Source: JACNIV01 sp965370415
GTDB taxonomy: Bacteria > Cloacimonadota > Cloacimonadia > Cloacimonadales > TCS61
NCBI GenBank assembly: GCA_965370415.1
Contig: CBDUTJ010000058.1
Span: forward strand, 1 to 14,268
DNA: 14,268 nt
Direction: 5' to 3'
Positions within the stretch are counted from its first letter, which is position 1. Each line of letters opens with the position of its first letter. Position numbers and translations under genes: made by a program. Below the pieces are notes generated by a model. The model had not been told where the DNA came from, did not search any database, and saw nothing but the letters and a program-made list of their open reading frames with translations. Of the stretch, positions 1 to 6,158 are shown piece after piece.

Positions 1-176
1 CATTGTTCAATGATATCGCCCGGATCATCTGTAAAACCGGGTGTATATCCATTAACTTGTATCCACTCTGTGAATGATGCAAATTCAACCTTACTTTCGA
101 ATTTAACCTTGCTATCTACTGCAAAAATACTAACTGCAAACAAAAAGATGGTTAAAAAAATTAATGTCTTTTTCAT
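1..176 (-). CDS. Secreted protein, N-terminal part only (runs off the window)
   Basis: Only the first 58 codons are present, starting at the ATG at 176-174 and running off the window at base 1. The start is supported by an AAGGAG-type ribosome binding site about 8 bases upstream (near 183-188). The N-terminus begins MKKTLIFLTIFLFAVSIFA, a typical Sec signal peptide with a positive start, a hydrophobic core and an A/S-x-A-type cleavage region around residue 19. A short mature segment rich in charged and aromatic residues follows (FASFTEWIQVNGYTPGF). The function cannot be told from this fragment. Its 5' leader is a near-copy of the leader of the secreted protein at 921-2702, and the signal peptides are loosely similar, so the two may be paralogues or may simply share a duplicated promoter region. 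Confidence 0.75.
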   Translation of the reverse strand, partial: MKKTLIFLTIFLFAVSIFAVDSKVKFESKVEFASFTEWIQVNGYTPGFTDDPGDIIEQ

Positions 177-393
177 TTTTTTCTCCTTATTAATAAACAA
201 TTAAACTAACAAATTTTTGTAGCGATAGTAAAAAATCAAATAAATCATTTTCGAAATGAACTTTTTCTTTACTTTTCTTCGAAATCATATTTCCTTTTTT
301 CCATTCAACACATTAATTAGAAAACCAATTTTTCTTAACAACTTTCAATTTGTAAAAAAAACATACTTTCTGTCAAATAATAAATAATTTATT
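177..393 (-). promoter_or_regulatory. Leader of the partial secreted gene, duplicated from 2703-2918
   Basis: This AT-rich, non-coding stretch lies between the FtsB-like pseudogene and the partial secreted gene. It is collinear with the leader at 2703-2918, with only scattered substitutions and small indels. Blocks kept in both copies include ATTAAACTAACAAATTTT, TAGCGATAGTAAAAAAT, a TTTTCGAAAT box, and CATTCAACACATTAATTAGA. A minus-strand TATGAT (284-289) matches TATAAT (2810-2815) in the other copy and could be a -10 element giving a leader of about 100 nt, but no convincing -35 is seen. The promoter call is a guess; the duplication is directly visible. Confidence 0.4.
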
Positions 394-700
394 TTAGTCA
401 TACTTGCTATCATCATCACTCTTAAAAAGAAATATCTCTTCACCTTCTTTTTGCATTCCAAGTTAGCGAGCCTTTTTTTCCCAAGTTTTTGCTTCATTCT
501 GAAGTTTGTCGTTCTCCTCTTTAAGACGCAGGTTTCCCTGCTCCAGAAGGTTAATATTTGCTTTTAATTCGGTAAGCTGTTTCTTAATGAGAAATTTTCT
601 GAAGAAGCTGGAATTATCAAAAAAAGAAAATGTAAATGAGAAGAATTAAAATTATGGTATAATAGATTGCTTTTTTTTTATTGAATTCCGGAATTTTCAT
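394..700 (-). pseudogene. Broken copy of the FtsB/DivIC-like septum protein gene
   Basis: This stretch matches the intact gene at 2919-3224 along its whole length, from the ATG at 700 to the TAA at 394-396, and is one base longer. Two lesions are visible. In the run of A at 619-625 there are seven bases where the intact gene has G plus five A, which shifts the frame and gives an immediate TGA after the membrane segment (residue about 27). Near 463-466 GTTAGC replaces GTTCGC, turning the Glu codon of the Ala-Arg-Glu-Leu-Gly motif into TAA. Read through, the copy still shows the membrane segment, the coiled coil and a C-terminal acidic tail (SDDDSKYD). Most other differences are single substitutions, so the inactivation looks fairly recent. 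Confidence 0.9.
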
Positions 701-782
701 TTATAATCCAAAATTATCGTCTACACAGGGCAACTATCCACACATATCCTGCACTGTGTGCATTTATTATTAAAATCCGGAT
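701..782 (-). pseudogene. Relic of DUF362 ferredoxin motif joined to the hydrolase tail
   Basis: On the minus strand 782-721 reads DFNNKCTQCRICVDSCPV followed by TAG. This is the first 4Fe-4S motif of the DUF362 protein (residues about 306-323 of that gene), with the next Gln codon changed to a stop. Directly after it, 720-698 encodes TIILDYK and a TGA overlapping the ATG of the FtsB-like relic. That is exactly the end of the metallo-hydrolase, with its ATGA overlap preserved. The join lies at an ATCG shared by 3240-3243 and 4010-4013 in the intact copy. There is no start codon in front, so it is a fossil rather than a gene. Confidence 0.85.
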
Positions 783-788
783 CCAAAC

Positions 789-815
789 AAAAAACGCCCG
801 ACTTTTATCGGGCGT
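789..815 (-). terminator. Intrinsic terminator of the secreted-protein transcript
   Basis: A perfect 8-bp stem, ACGCCCGA (794-801) with TCGGGCGT (808-815), closes a 6-base loop. On the minus strand it is followed by six T (794-789). It lies about 105 bases after the stop codon of the secreted protein at 921-2702 and just inside the boundary with the duplicated segment. It is the only clear Rho-independent terminator seen on the minus strand of the window and probably ends the leftward operon. Confidence 0.85.
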
Positions 816-839
816 CACATTCTACAGAATTATCATTAT

Positions 840-878
840 TTACTTCATCAAGATCATTTTCTTGGTTGATGTATTAAT
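840..878 (-). pseudogene. Relic C-terminus of a sorting-domain protein
   Basis: Read on the minus strand from 878, this gives NTSTKKMILMK and TAA. The last ten residues are identical to the C-terminus of the protein encoded at 921-2702 (TSTKKMILMK), but with different synonymous codons. It is not simply a fresh duplicate of the neighbouring gene end; it looks like the remains of a separate paralogue whose body is gone. It is too short to be a gene. Confidence 0.65.
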
Positions 879-933
879 GAAATAGTTGTCTCGACATGTC
901 GAGACCAAGCTGAAAGAAACCTATTTCATTAAT
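873..933. repeat. Nested inverted repeats at the end of the secreted gene
   Basis: A perfect 13-bp inverted repeat, ATTAATGAAATAG (873-885) and CTATTTCATTAAT (921-933), encloses 35 bases. The right arm is the last codons and stop of the secreted gene, and the left arm is the same sequence inverted. Inside it lies an 18-bp perfect palindrome, GTCTCGACATGTCGAGAC (888-905). In the mRNA this would fold into a long stem with an inner hairpin that places the stop codon in the stem. It may be a small inserted palindromic element or an RNA 3'-end stabiliser. Confidence 0.7.
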
Positions 934-2702
934 ATCATCTTCTTCGTTGACGTATATTTTTCAGCTTTCATTTTGTAGAAGTAGACACCGCTGGAAACAG
1001 ATTTTTCGGAATTATCCTTGCCATTCCAAGTAACTACATGATAAGCTGCATCCAGATGCTCGTTTATTAATGTTTTCACGAGCTGTCCTTTCATATTGTA
1101 AACTTCAATCATAACGTTACCAGCTTCCTTAATTGAGAATGCGATGTTGGTTTCAGGATTGAATGGATTCGGATAGTTATTTAGCAATTCTGTCTTAGCT
1201 GTAACAATATCATCAAAGAATATTTCATTACCGCCAAACATTACAACATTGGAAGTAGCTGTTCCACCATTTCCAACTGAATTATAAGCAGTAACTTCAT
1301 AGCTATAGTAATCAGCACCGGGGATAGTATCATCTAAGAATGAAGTTGCTAATCCTATAACCTCAAAAGTAACATTATCGGGTAATCTCTCAATATGGTA
1401 TCCTAAAATGGGTTCGTTAAAAGTGCCTCCATGTAGTCCGGTTGTAGGATTCACCCAATCCAGTTGAGCAATCAGCTCTTCGGTACTTACATCGGTAAGC
1501 GTAAGATCGATAACTGCATCCGGAACATCTTCGCCAACCCACACAGTTACTGTAAAAGAAAGACCCTCATCGAAGGAATTATAACCCACAACTTTGTAAG
1601 TATATGTACCGGAAGCAGGAACAGCACTATCAGTGTAAGTTCCTGGTCCACCTATTACAGGGGAAGTATCAGTATAAATAATGTCTTCATCGCGATAAAC
1701 CCTCATTTCCAGAAGCTCTGTGAGGGGATCTCCATTTACTTTAACTGTTGGGCATATCCAATCGATATCAGCTTCCAGGGCACCAACAGCATCAGGTGTA
1801 ACAACTACATCTGTGGGAAAACCCGGTGCGAGAGGATCTGCAAGAATAATAATTTCATATATTCCTACAAGATTTGGATTCTGCTGAATATTTACCAGCA
1901 TTGCGAATATACCACTGTCATTTAAATAAGTAGCCAATCCACCTGCGATTCCTGCAATATATCCGGGAATATCTGAAGCATCGTGAGTTATACCGGTAAA
2001 CGATTGAGTTGCTATATCAAATTGATGAAGAATAGCAGAGGGATTAGGATCATGAGAGAATAACCAAAGGTATGGTCCACCAGCTGACCATGGATCATGA
2101 GCACTACCATATACATTTTGGACAGTAGGATTAATGTTACCATATATCTGTTCACCATCCATAGTAACAGCACCCAGTTCGTCCCAGTTTCCAATCCAGA
2201 AGCCACCATTTCCGCCATCAAGCCCAGGATCATAAGCAATATGACGCACACCTGTTATACTGTCACAGGTTACAGGAATTGTTCCAATAAGTGTCTGTGC
2301 TTCGAAGTCCATAATATTGATAGTCATAGAAGCAGGGCTACCATAGAAATATGTGCCGTCATACGCCATATCACGAATCTGTGTTGCACCTGCAATGTCG
2401 AAAGATTCTATAAAAGTGCCATCCATATCGTACTTATAGAAGCCTGTATAACCTGCACGCCAGTCACATGTAAAGATGTGCTGACCATTAGTTTCAATAC
2501 CGGGTTGACCGTTGACCTGGCAACTAAAAAAACCAAGAATGTCCCATAAATCTCTGTTCGGTGGAGCAATATAGTTAATATTAATTGCAGGTGACACATC
2601 ATTAAGGATAACTTTCCTTTCTACTTTCACCATATCTGCAGCATAAAGCAAAGTTCCGCAAAGTAGAAACATTGTAAATAAGATAATTAACATTTTTTTC
2701 AT
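921..2702 (-). CDS. Secreted protein: propeller-like region, two FnIII-like domains, C-terminal sorting domain
   Basis: The protein has 593 residues from the ATG at 2702, chosen over an ATG 8 codons upstream because AAGGAG sits directly before it. A Sec signal peptide covers about residues 1-22 (hydrophobic core LIILFTMFLLCGTLLYAA). Residues about 35-280 have repeated aromatic/Gly-rich strands (FTCDWRAGYTGFYKYDMDG, HIAYDPGLDGGNGGFWIGNW) like a beta-propeller repeat region. About 285-385 and 390-495 are two fibronectin-III-like domains (TYTYKVVGYNSF and YYSYEVTAYNSV strands). Residues 508-593 form the FlgD-like/type IX secretion sorting domain (NNYPNPFNPETNIAFSI ... GVYFYKM ... MILMK). Family knowledge places such proteins at the cell surface or outside the cell. 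No catalytic motif is recognised, so binding or adhesion is only a guess. It is the last gene before the terminator at 789-815. Confidence 0.85.
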   Translation of the reverse strand: MKKMLIILFTMFLLCGTLLYAADMVKVERKVILNDVSPAININYIAPPNRDLWDILGFFSCQVNGQPGIETNGQHIFTCDWRAGYTGFYKYDMDGTFIESFDIAGATQIRDMAYDGTYFYGSPASMTINIMDFEAQTLIGTIPVTCDSITGVRHIAYDPGLDGGNGGFWIGNWDELGAVTMDGEQIYGNINPTVQNVYGSAHDPWSAGGPYLWLFSHDPNPSAILHQFDIATQSFTGITHDASDIPGYIAGIAGGLATYLNDSGIFAMLVNIQQNPNLVGIYEIIILADPLAPGFPTDVVVTPDAVGALEADIDWICPTVKVNGDPLTELLEMRVYRDEDIIYTDTSPVIGGPGTYTDSAVPASGTYTYKVVGYNSFDEGLSFTVTVWVGEDVPDAVIDLTLTDVSTEELIAQLDWVNPTTGLHGGTFNEPILGYHIERLPDNVTFEVIGLATSFLDDTIPGADYYSYEVTAYNSVGNGGTATSNVVMFGGNEIFFDDIVTAKTELLNNYPNPFNPETNIAFSIKEAGNVMIEVYNMKGQLVKTLINEHLDAAYHVVTWNGKDNSEKSVSSGVYFYKMKAEKYTSTKKMILMK

Positions 2703-2918
2703 TTTTTCTCCTTTATTAGTAATCAATTAAACTAACAAATTTTAGTAGCGATAGTAAAAAATTAAAAAAAATCATTTTCGAAATTACTTTTGCTTCACTT
2801 TTTTTCGAAATTATATTTCATCTTATCCATTCAACACATTAATTAGAAAATCAATTTTTCTAAACAACTTGCAATTTGCAAAAAAACACCTTTTCTGGCA
2901 AATAATAAATAATTTAAT
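2703..2918 (-). promoter_or_regulatory. Leader of the secreted protein gene, shared with the left copy
   Basis: This 216-base AT-rich gap separates the FtsB-like gene from the secreted gene and is much longer than the other gaps of the operon. The same sequence lies before the secreted gene at 1-176. A minus-strand TATAAT at 2810-2815 is a possible -10 box, with no convincing -35. The gap and its retention in both copies suggest that each secreted gene has its own promoter in addition to any read-through from upstream. Confidence 0.35.
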
Positions 2919-3224
2919 TTAATCAGACTCAATATCTTTGTCATTCTTAAAGAGAAATATCTCTTCACCTTCTTTTTGCATTCCAAGTTCGCGAGCCTTT
3001 TTTTCCCAGGTTTTTGCATCATTCTGAAGTTTGTCGTTCTCCTCTTTAAGACGCAGGTTTTCCTGCTCCAGAAGGTTAATATCTGCTTTTAATTCGGTAA
3101 GCTGTTTCTTGATCAGAAATTTTCTGAAAAAGCTGGAATTATCGAAAAAGAAAATGTAGATAAGAAGAATTAAAATTATGATATAATAGATAGATTTCTT
3201 TTTATTGAACTCTGGTATTCTCAT
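2919..3224 (-). CDS. FtsB/DivIC-like septum formation initiator family protein
   Basis: This 101-residue bitopic protein has a short basic N-terminus (MRIPEFNKKK), one membrane helix at about residues 11-27 (IYYIIILILLIYIFFF), and a Leu/Glu/Lys-rich coiled coil at about 38-75. It ends in the DivIC/FtsB signature region ARELGMQKEGEEIFLF (about 76-93). Size and order match the family, whose members bridge FtsL and FtsQ-type partners in the division complex at the inner membrane. It overlaps the upstream metallo-hydrolase by four bases (ATGA, 3221-3224), which points to translational coupling. A broken duplicate lies at 394-700. The family call is firm. Whether it is FtsB or another DivIC-like protein in this lineage cannot be decided here, so no symbol is given. 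Confidence 0.88.
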   Translation of the reverse strand: MRIPEFNKKKSIYYIIILILLIYIFFFDNSSFFRKFLIKKQLTELKADINLLEQENLRLKEENDKLQNDAKTWEKKARELGMQKEGEEIFLFKNDKDIESD

Positions 3225-3856
3225 TTATAATCCAGAATTATCGTATGTGACTTGGCAAAATCTTCTTCTGTCAGTTCAATTTTATTTACTGAAATTTGTT
3301 TATGATCATCAATCAATTTCAGATATTCCTCGATCTTAGCTATTGGAAAATCGAGAACCGGTGTTTTATAGTGCATGGGAAAGACAATGATGGGTTTTAT
3401 CATCTCAACGATTTCTTTTGCTGTTTTTGCATCGATAGTGTAAAATCCGCCTACAGGAATAAAGAGTACATCTATTTTTCCTAATTTGCTGATCACGTCC
3501 GCAGTACAAATATGACCCAGGTCTCCACAATGGAGAAAAGTTTTTCCCGAAAAAGTGAATTTCATCAATAGATTACTTCCGCGTTCACTGCCCTGAGTTT
3601 CATCGTGCCAAACCGGAAAAGTTTCAATCTTTACACCTTTAATTTCAAAATTACCTTTGGTATTTACAACTTGAGGATTTCCTTTTATAAGCTGAATATT
3701 GTTGTGATCAAAATGATCGTGCGAAGAGAGAACGATATCAGCAGTTTCATTTTCGGGCATGGGATATCCGATGTCTGTAAAAGGATCGGTGATGATGGAT
3801 ACTTTTTCATTCCAAATTTTCCACATACTGTGACCAAACCATTTAATGTTGATCAT
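3221..3856 (-). CDS. Metallo-beta-lactamase-fold metal-dependent hydrolase (UlaG/UPF0173-like)
   Basis: The 211-residue protein starts at the ATG at 3856 with a strong AGGAGGT (3861-3867) four bases upstream. Its metal-binding set fits the small single-domain MBL hydrolases: H9 (GHS), D24 (TDPF), the HxHxDH motif H46-D-H48-F-D50-H51, H84, D112-L-G-H115, and H162 (PMHY). In this family the residues bind one or two metal ions, usually to hydrolyse a phosphodiester, lactone or similar bond. The substrate cannot be predicted. There is no signal peptide, so it should be cytoplasmic. It lies 17 bases after the DUF362 gene and overlaps the FtsB-like gene, so it is an operon member. Its last seven codons are repeated in the relic at 701-720. 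Confidence 0.9.
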   Translation of the reverse strand: MINIKWFGHSMWKIWNEKVSIITDPFTDIGYPMPENETADIVLSSHDHFDHNNIQLIKGNPQVVNTKGNFEIKGVKIETFPVWHDETQGSERGSNLLMKFTFSGKTFLHCGDLGHICTADVISKLGKIDVLFIPVGGFYTIDAKTAKEIVEMIKPIIVFPMHYKTPVLDFPIAKIEEYLKLIDDHKQISVNKIELTEEDFAKSHTIILDYK

Positions 3857-3873
3857 AAAGACCTCCTAATTAA

Positions 3874-4986
3874 TTACTTCAGCAACAATTTAGCCAAAAA
3901 GCTTTTTCTGATGTAAACTGCATGATGCGGACAGAATTCATGGCAACACATACACTTAATGCATTTACTGTAATCAATCTCTGGCGCTGAAGCATTTTTC
4001 TCCAGGGTCATCGCCTGCACAGGGCAACTATCCACACATATCCTGCACTGTGTACATTTATCATTAAAATCCGGATAATACCGGAACATTTTTCGGAAGG
4101 CATTTTTCAATATCTTGGGAGAATAGGCAAGAATTTTTATTAAGGTTTTCACTCTTTTAATTTTAACATTCTTAAAAACGAATTCTTTCCATTTCTCCGG
4201 GATCTCAATATCTTCAGGTTTCAGGTTATCAATAGCCAGGCTATCCATAATATAACTGATTTTCTCAGGATCGAATCCCATCATGCGGGAAGCTGTAAAG
4301 TCTATTGCTGAAGCAGATTCCCCGGCAAAAACAACACCAAAATTTCTGGGTTCTCCGGCAGAAGGACCCTCCCCTTCCATACCTATGATACCGTCCATTA
4401 TATTATAAATCGGTTTTTCTTTTGTTAATTCATATAGTTCAGAAATCACCCGGGCAAAATTGTGATGTTCCGGATAATCCCGATGGTAGTCCGATTTTTT
4501 TATGCCGGGAACAAGTCCGTATAAATTTTTCACAGCACCAGTGTATGCCATCAAACTGTGAGTTTTATATTTGCTTATGTTTATAATTGCATCTGCTTCC
4601 CAAAAGTATCTGGTAGTAGGAAATTCAATGGTTCGACCTTTTTTTATTACAATTCCACCCTGGCTGAAATTAACAAGTTTTATATTATTTTTTTCTGCCA
4701 ACTTTTTGATGCCGGTCTTTTCCCATACAGATTGCACCGGAATAGTTCCTCCGGGTCCGTCACCGATCAATATGGTCTTCTTTTTTTCTTTTAGAATATC
4801 TATAACAGCTTGCAGCATTACAGGATGTGTGGTAACAGCCTGTTCGGGTGGATAAGCTCCCAATAAGTTTGGCTTTATCAGGATGACTTTTTTATCATCC
4901 AGTTCATGCCAGATGGGAAGCTCATTCAGGAATGTGCGGATCTTGTTAAGATCGTAAGTTTTGATCTCTTCAATGTAAACTTTCAT
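3874..4986 (-). CDS. DUF362 domain protein with C-terminal 2x[4Fe-4S] ferredoxin domain
   Basis: The protein has 370 residues. The DUF362 part covers residues 1 to about 290 and shows its usual motifs: IKPN (37-40), TTHP (52-55), GDGPGG (75-80), KYKTH (139-143), KNLYG (153-157), and DGIIGMEGEGP (198-208). The C-terminal ferredoxin domain has two full motifs, C311-x2-C314-x2-C317-x3-C321-P and C342-x2-C345-x2-C348-x3-C352-P, each expected to hold a [4Fe-4S] cluster. The role of DUF362 is not established; the ferredoxin tail implies electron transfer in the cytoplasm. It starts three bases after the stop codon of the DAO-type flavoprotein, so the two are almost certainly co-translated and may exchange electrons. 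There is no strong ribosome binding site of its own. A fragment of its first cluster motif is duplicated at 721-782. Confidence 0.92.
   Translation of the reverse strand: MKVYIEEIKTYDLNKIRTFLNELPIWHELDDKKVILIKPNLLGAYPPEQAVTTHPVMLQAVIDILKEKKKTILIGDGPGGTIPVQSVWEKTGIKKLAEKNNIKLVNFSQGGIVIKKGRTIEFPTTRYFWEADAIINISKYKTHSLMAYTGAVKNLYGLVPGIKKSDYHRDYPEHHNFARVISELYELTKEKPIYNIMDGIIGMEGEGPSAGEPRNFGVVFAGESASAIDFTASRMMGFDPEKISYIMDSLAIDNLKPEDIEIPEKWKEFVFKNVKIKRVKTLIKILAYSPKILKNAFRKMFRYYPDFNDKCTQCRICVDSCPVQAMTLEKNASAPEIDYSKCIKCMCCHEFCPHHAVYIRKSFLAKLLLK
4014..4076. repeat. Second block of the duplicated segment, inside the DUF362 gene
   Basis: These bases correspond to 721-782 of the left copy and encode the first 4Fe-4S motif of the DUF362 protein. 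In the left copy they are fused directly to the sequence matching 3243 and below. The block ends sharply at 4076, which marks one endpoint of the original duplication. Confidence 0.85.
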
Positions 4987-4989
4987 AAT

Positions 4990-6141
4990 CTATTTAAACT
5001 GTTCCATGCCGGAGAAATCGCGGTAGGGATCAAAACTCTGTAGGGCTTTTTGATCTTCTTTTGTCAGTTCGTCCGTAACTATCCTGGAGATAACTTCACC
5101 CAATCCGGGTCCCAGCATAAATCCCTGACCACACATTCCTACTGCATTAATAAAATTGGGAAATTCTTTTACTCTCCCAACTATCGGGAACCCGTCAGGA
5201 GTCATGGGATATTGACCGCGCCAGGTTCGCCGAACTTTCAGATTTAAAAGTCTGGGATAGATCTGCACCATACGCTTGGAGCACAAAGGCAGGAACTGAG
5301 AAGTAGCGTCGTTATCTATGCCCAATATTGATGGCTCGGGAGTTATACAGAAAACCACCTGCCCTTCATTGTTCTGGTAGAAATAGTAATTAGCAGAACC
5401 GGGAACTTTGCGCATATCCACTACCATCGGACCAAAGAACCTTTCCACCGGTTCTGTGATGCCAGCCTCGTGATTATCAGGATTAACAGGCAGATCAAGA
5501 CCTATCATTTTGCCAATTTCTCTGGCGTAATTTCCTGCTGCGTTTATTATATATTTTGCTGAATATTTAGTTTTATCTGTAATAATTTCGAACGAGCTGT
5601 TCCCATATCTTTTTATATTTATCACTTTTTCCCTGAACTTATATTCCGCTCCATATTCCAGGCTTTTAAAATAGAATGCATTGAGTGCTAATAGCGGTGA
5701 TGCCGAACCATCTTCGGGAGAATAAGTGGAACCGCATAGATCTTTCATATTTATTCCAGGAACCAGTTCGTTGTATTCCTGTGGAGAAACCCACTTGATA
5801 TTAAGTCCGAAAGAATGTTGAATTTCCATCAGGTCTTTAAGATTTTTCTCATCTTCTCTGGAATATGCAGGGAAGCTGTAACCACCTGCTATCCAGCCAA
5901 TATCGTCTCCGAACTTTTCTTCCCAGGTTCGAAAGATATCTATACTGCTCAGAGATATTCTGATCTTACCATAATCGGAATGAGTAGCGCGAATACCGCC
6001 GATGGCTTTTTTATTATTTTCCTGCCCCGATGATGTTTTAAGTTCAATCACAAGTACTTTCAGTTTCTTTTCAGCCAAAGCCAAAGCAGAAGGAACACCG
6101 ATAGAACCTGCACCGATAATTACAACATCGTAATTTGACAT
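4990..6141 (-). CDS. FAD-dependent oxidoreductase, DAO family (sarcosine oxidase beta/HcnC-like)
   Basis: The protein has 383 residues. I chose the ATG at 6141 over a GTG seven codons upstream because AGGAG (6149-6153) lies at the right distance from the ATG. The N-terminus holds the dinucleotide-binding fold (YDVVIIGAGSIGVPSALALA, with G10-x-G12-x2-G15 and an acidic E33 ending the second strand). The C-terminus has the DAO hallmark TPDGFPIVG followed by VGMCGQGFMLGPGLGE. Length and motifs fit the catalytic subunit of sarcosine, proline/hydroxyproline, opine or glycine-type dehydrogenases, which oxidise a secondary or primary amine. The substrate is not readable from sequence. Its usual partner, an NAD/FAD plus iron-sulfur subunit, is encoded just upstream at 6651-8726, with a foreign-looking cassette in between. 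The DUF362 gene follows after three bases. Confidence 0.9.
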   Translation of the reverse strand: MSNYDVVIIGAGSIGVPSALALAEKKLKVLVIELKTSSGQENNKKAIGGIRATHSDYGKIRISLSSIDIFRTWEEKFGDDIGWIAGGYSFPAYSREDEKNLKDLMEIQHSFGLNIKWVSPQEYNELVPGINMKDLCGSTYSPEDGSASPLLALNAFYFKSLEYGAEYKFREKVINIKRYGNSSFEIITDKTKYSAKYIINAAGNYAREIGKMIGLDLPVNPDNHEAGITEPVERFFGPMVVDMRKVPGSANYYFYQNNEGQVVFCITPEPSILGIDNDATSQFLPLCSKRMVQIYPRLLNLKVRRTWRGQYPMTPDGFPIVGRVKEFPNFINAVGMCGQGFMLGPGLGEVISRIVTDELTKEDQKALQSFDPYRDFSGMEQFK

Positions 6142-6158
6142 TATTTTGCTCCTATTTG

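Larger units (their letters stand above)
177..782. repeat. Decayed copy of the 2703-4076 region (segmental duplication)
   Basis: Bases 177-720 align end to end with 2703-3243: the leader, the FtsB-like gene, and the last codons of the metallo-hydrolase. Bases 721-782 then jump to 4014-4076 inside the DUF362 ferredoxin gene. The copy ends abruptly after CCGGAT (777-782, matching 4071-4076). The remaining hydrolase sequence and the start of the DUF362 tail are missing from this copy, a loss of about 770 bp. Its genes carry a frameshift and stop codons, so this is the decaying member of the pair and the right-hand copy is the functional one. Confidence 0.9.
2703..3243. repeat. Functional copy of the duplicated segment (first block)
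   Basis: This is the counterpart of 177-720. It holds the leader of the secreted gene, the intact FtsB-like gene, and the last seven codons of the metallo-hydrolase. The second block of the pair is 4014-4076. Confidence 0.9.

Noticed and set aside
10..204. Plus-strand open frame of 64 codons
   Set aside because: It is the reverse of the signal-peptide-encoding minus-strand gene at 1-176, which has a ribosome binding site.
1464..2549. Plus-strand open frames opposite the secreted protein gene
   Set aside because: The minus-strand frame has a signal peptide, FnIII-like domains and a sorting domain. The opposite frames have no such support.
2661..2702. Possible lipoprotein signal in the secreted protein (Cys15)
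   Set aside because: The residues before the Cys are FLL rather than a lipobox with a small residue at -1, and the Cys falls inside the hydrophobic core. A signal peptidase I site near LLYAAD is more likely.
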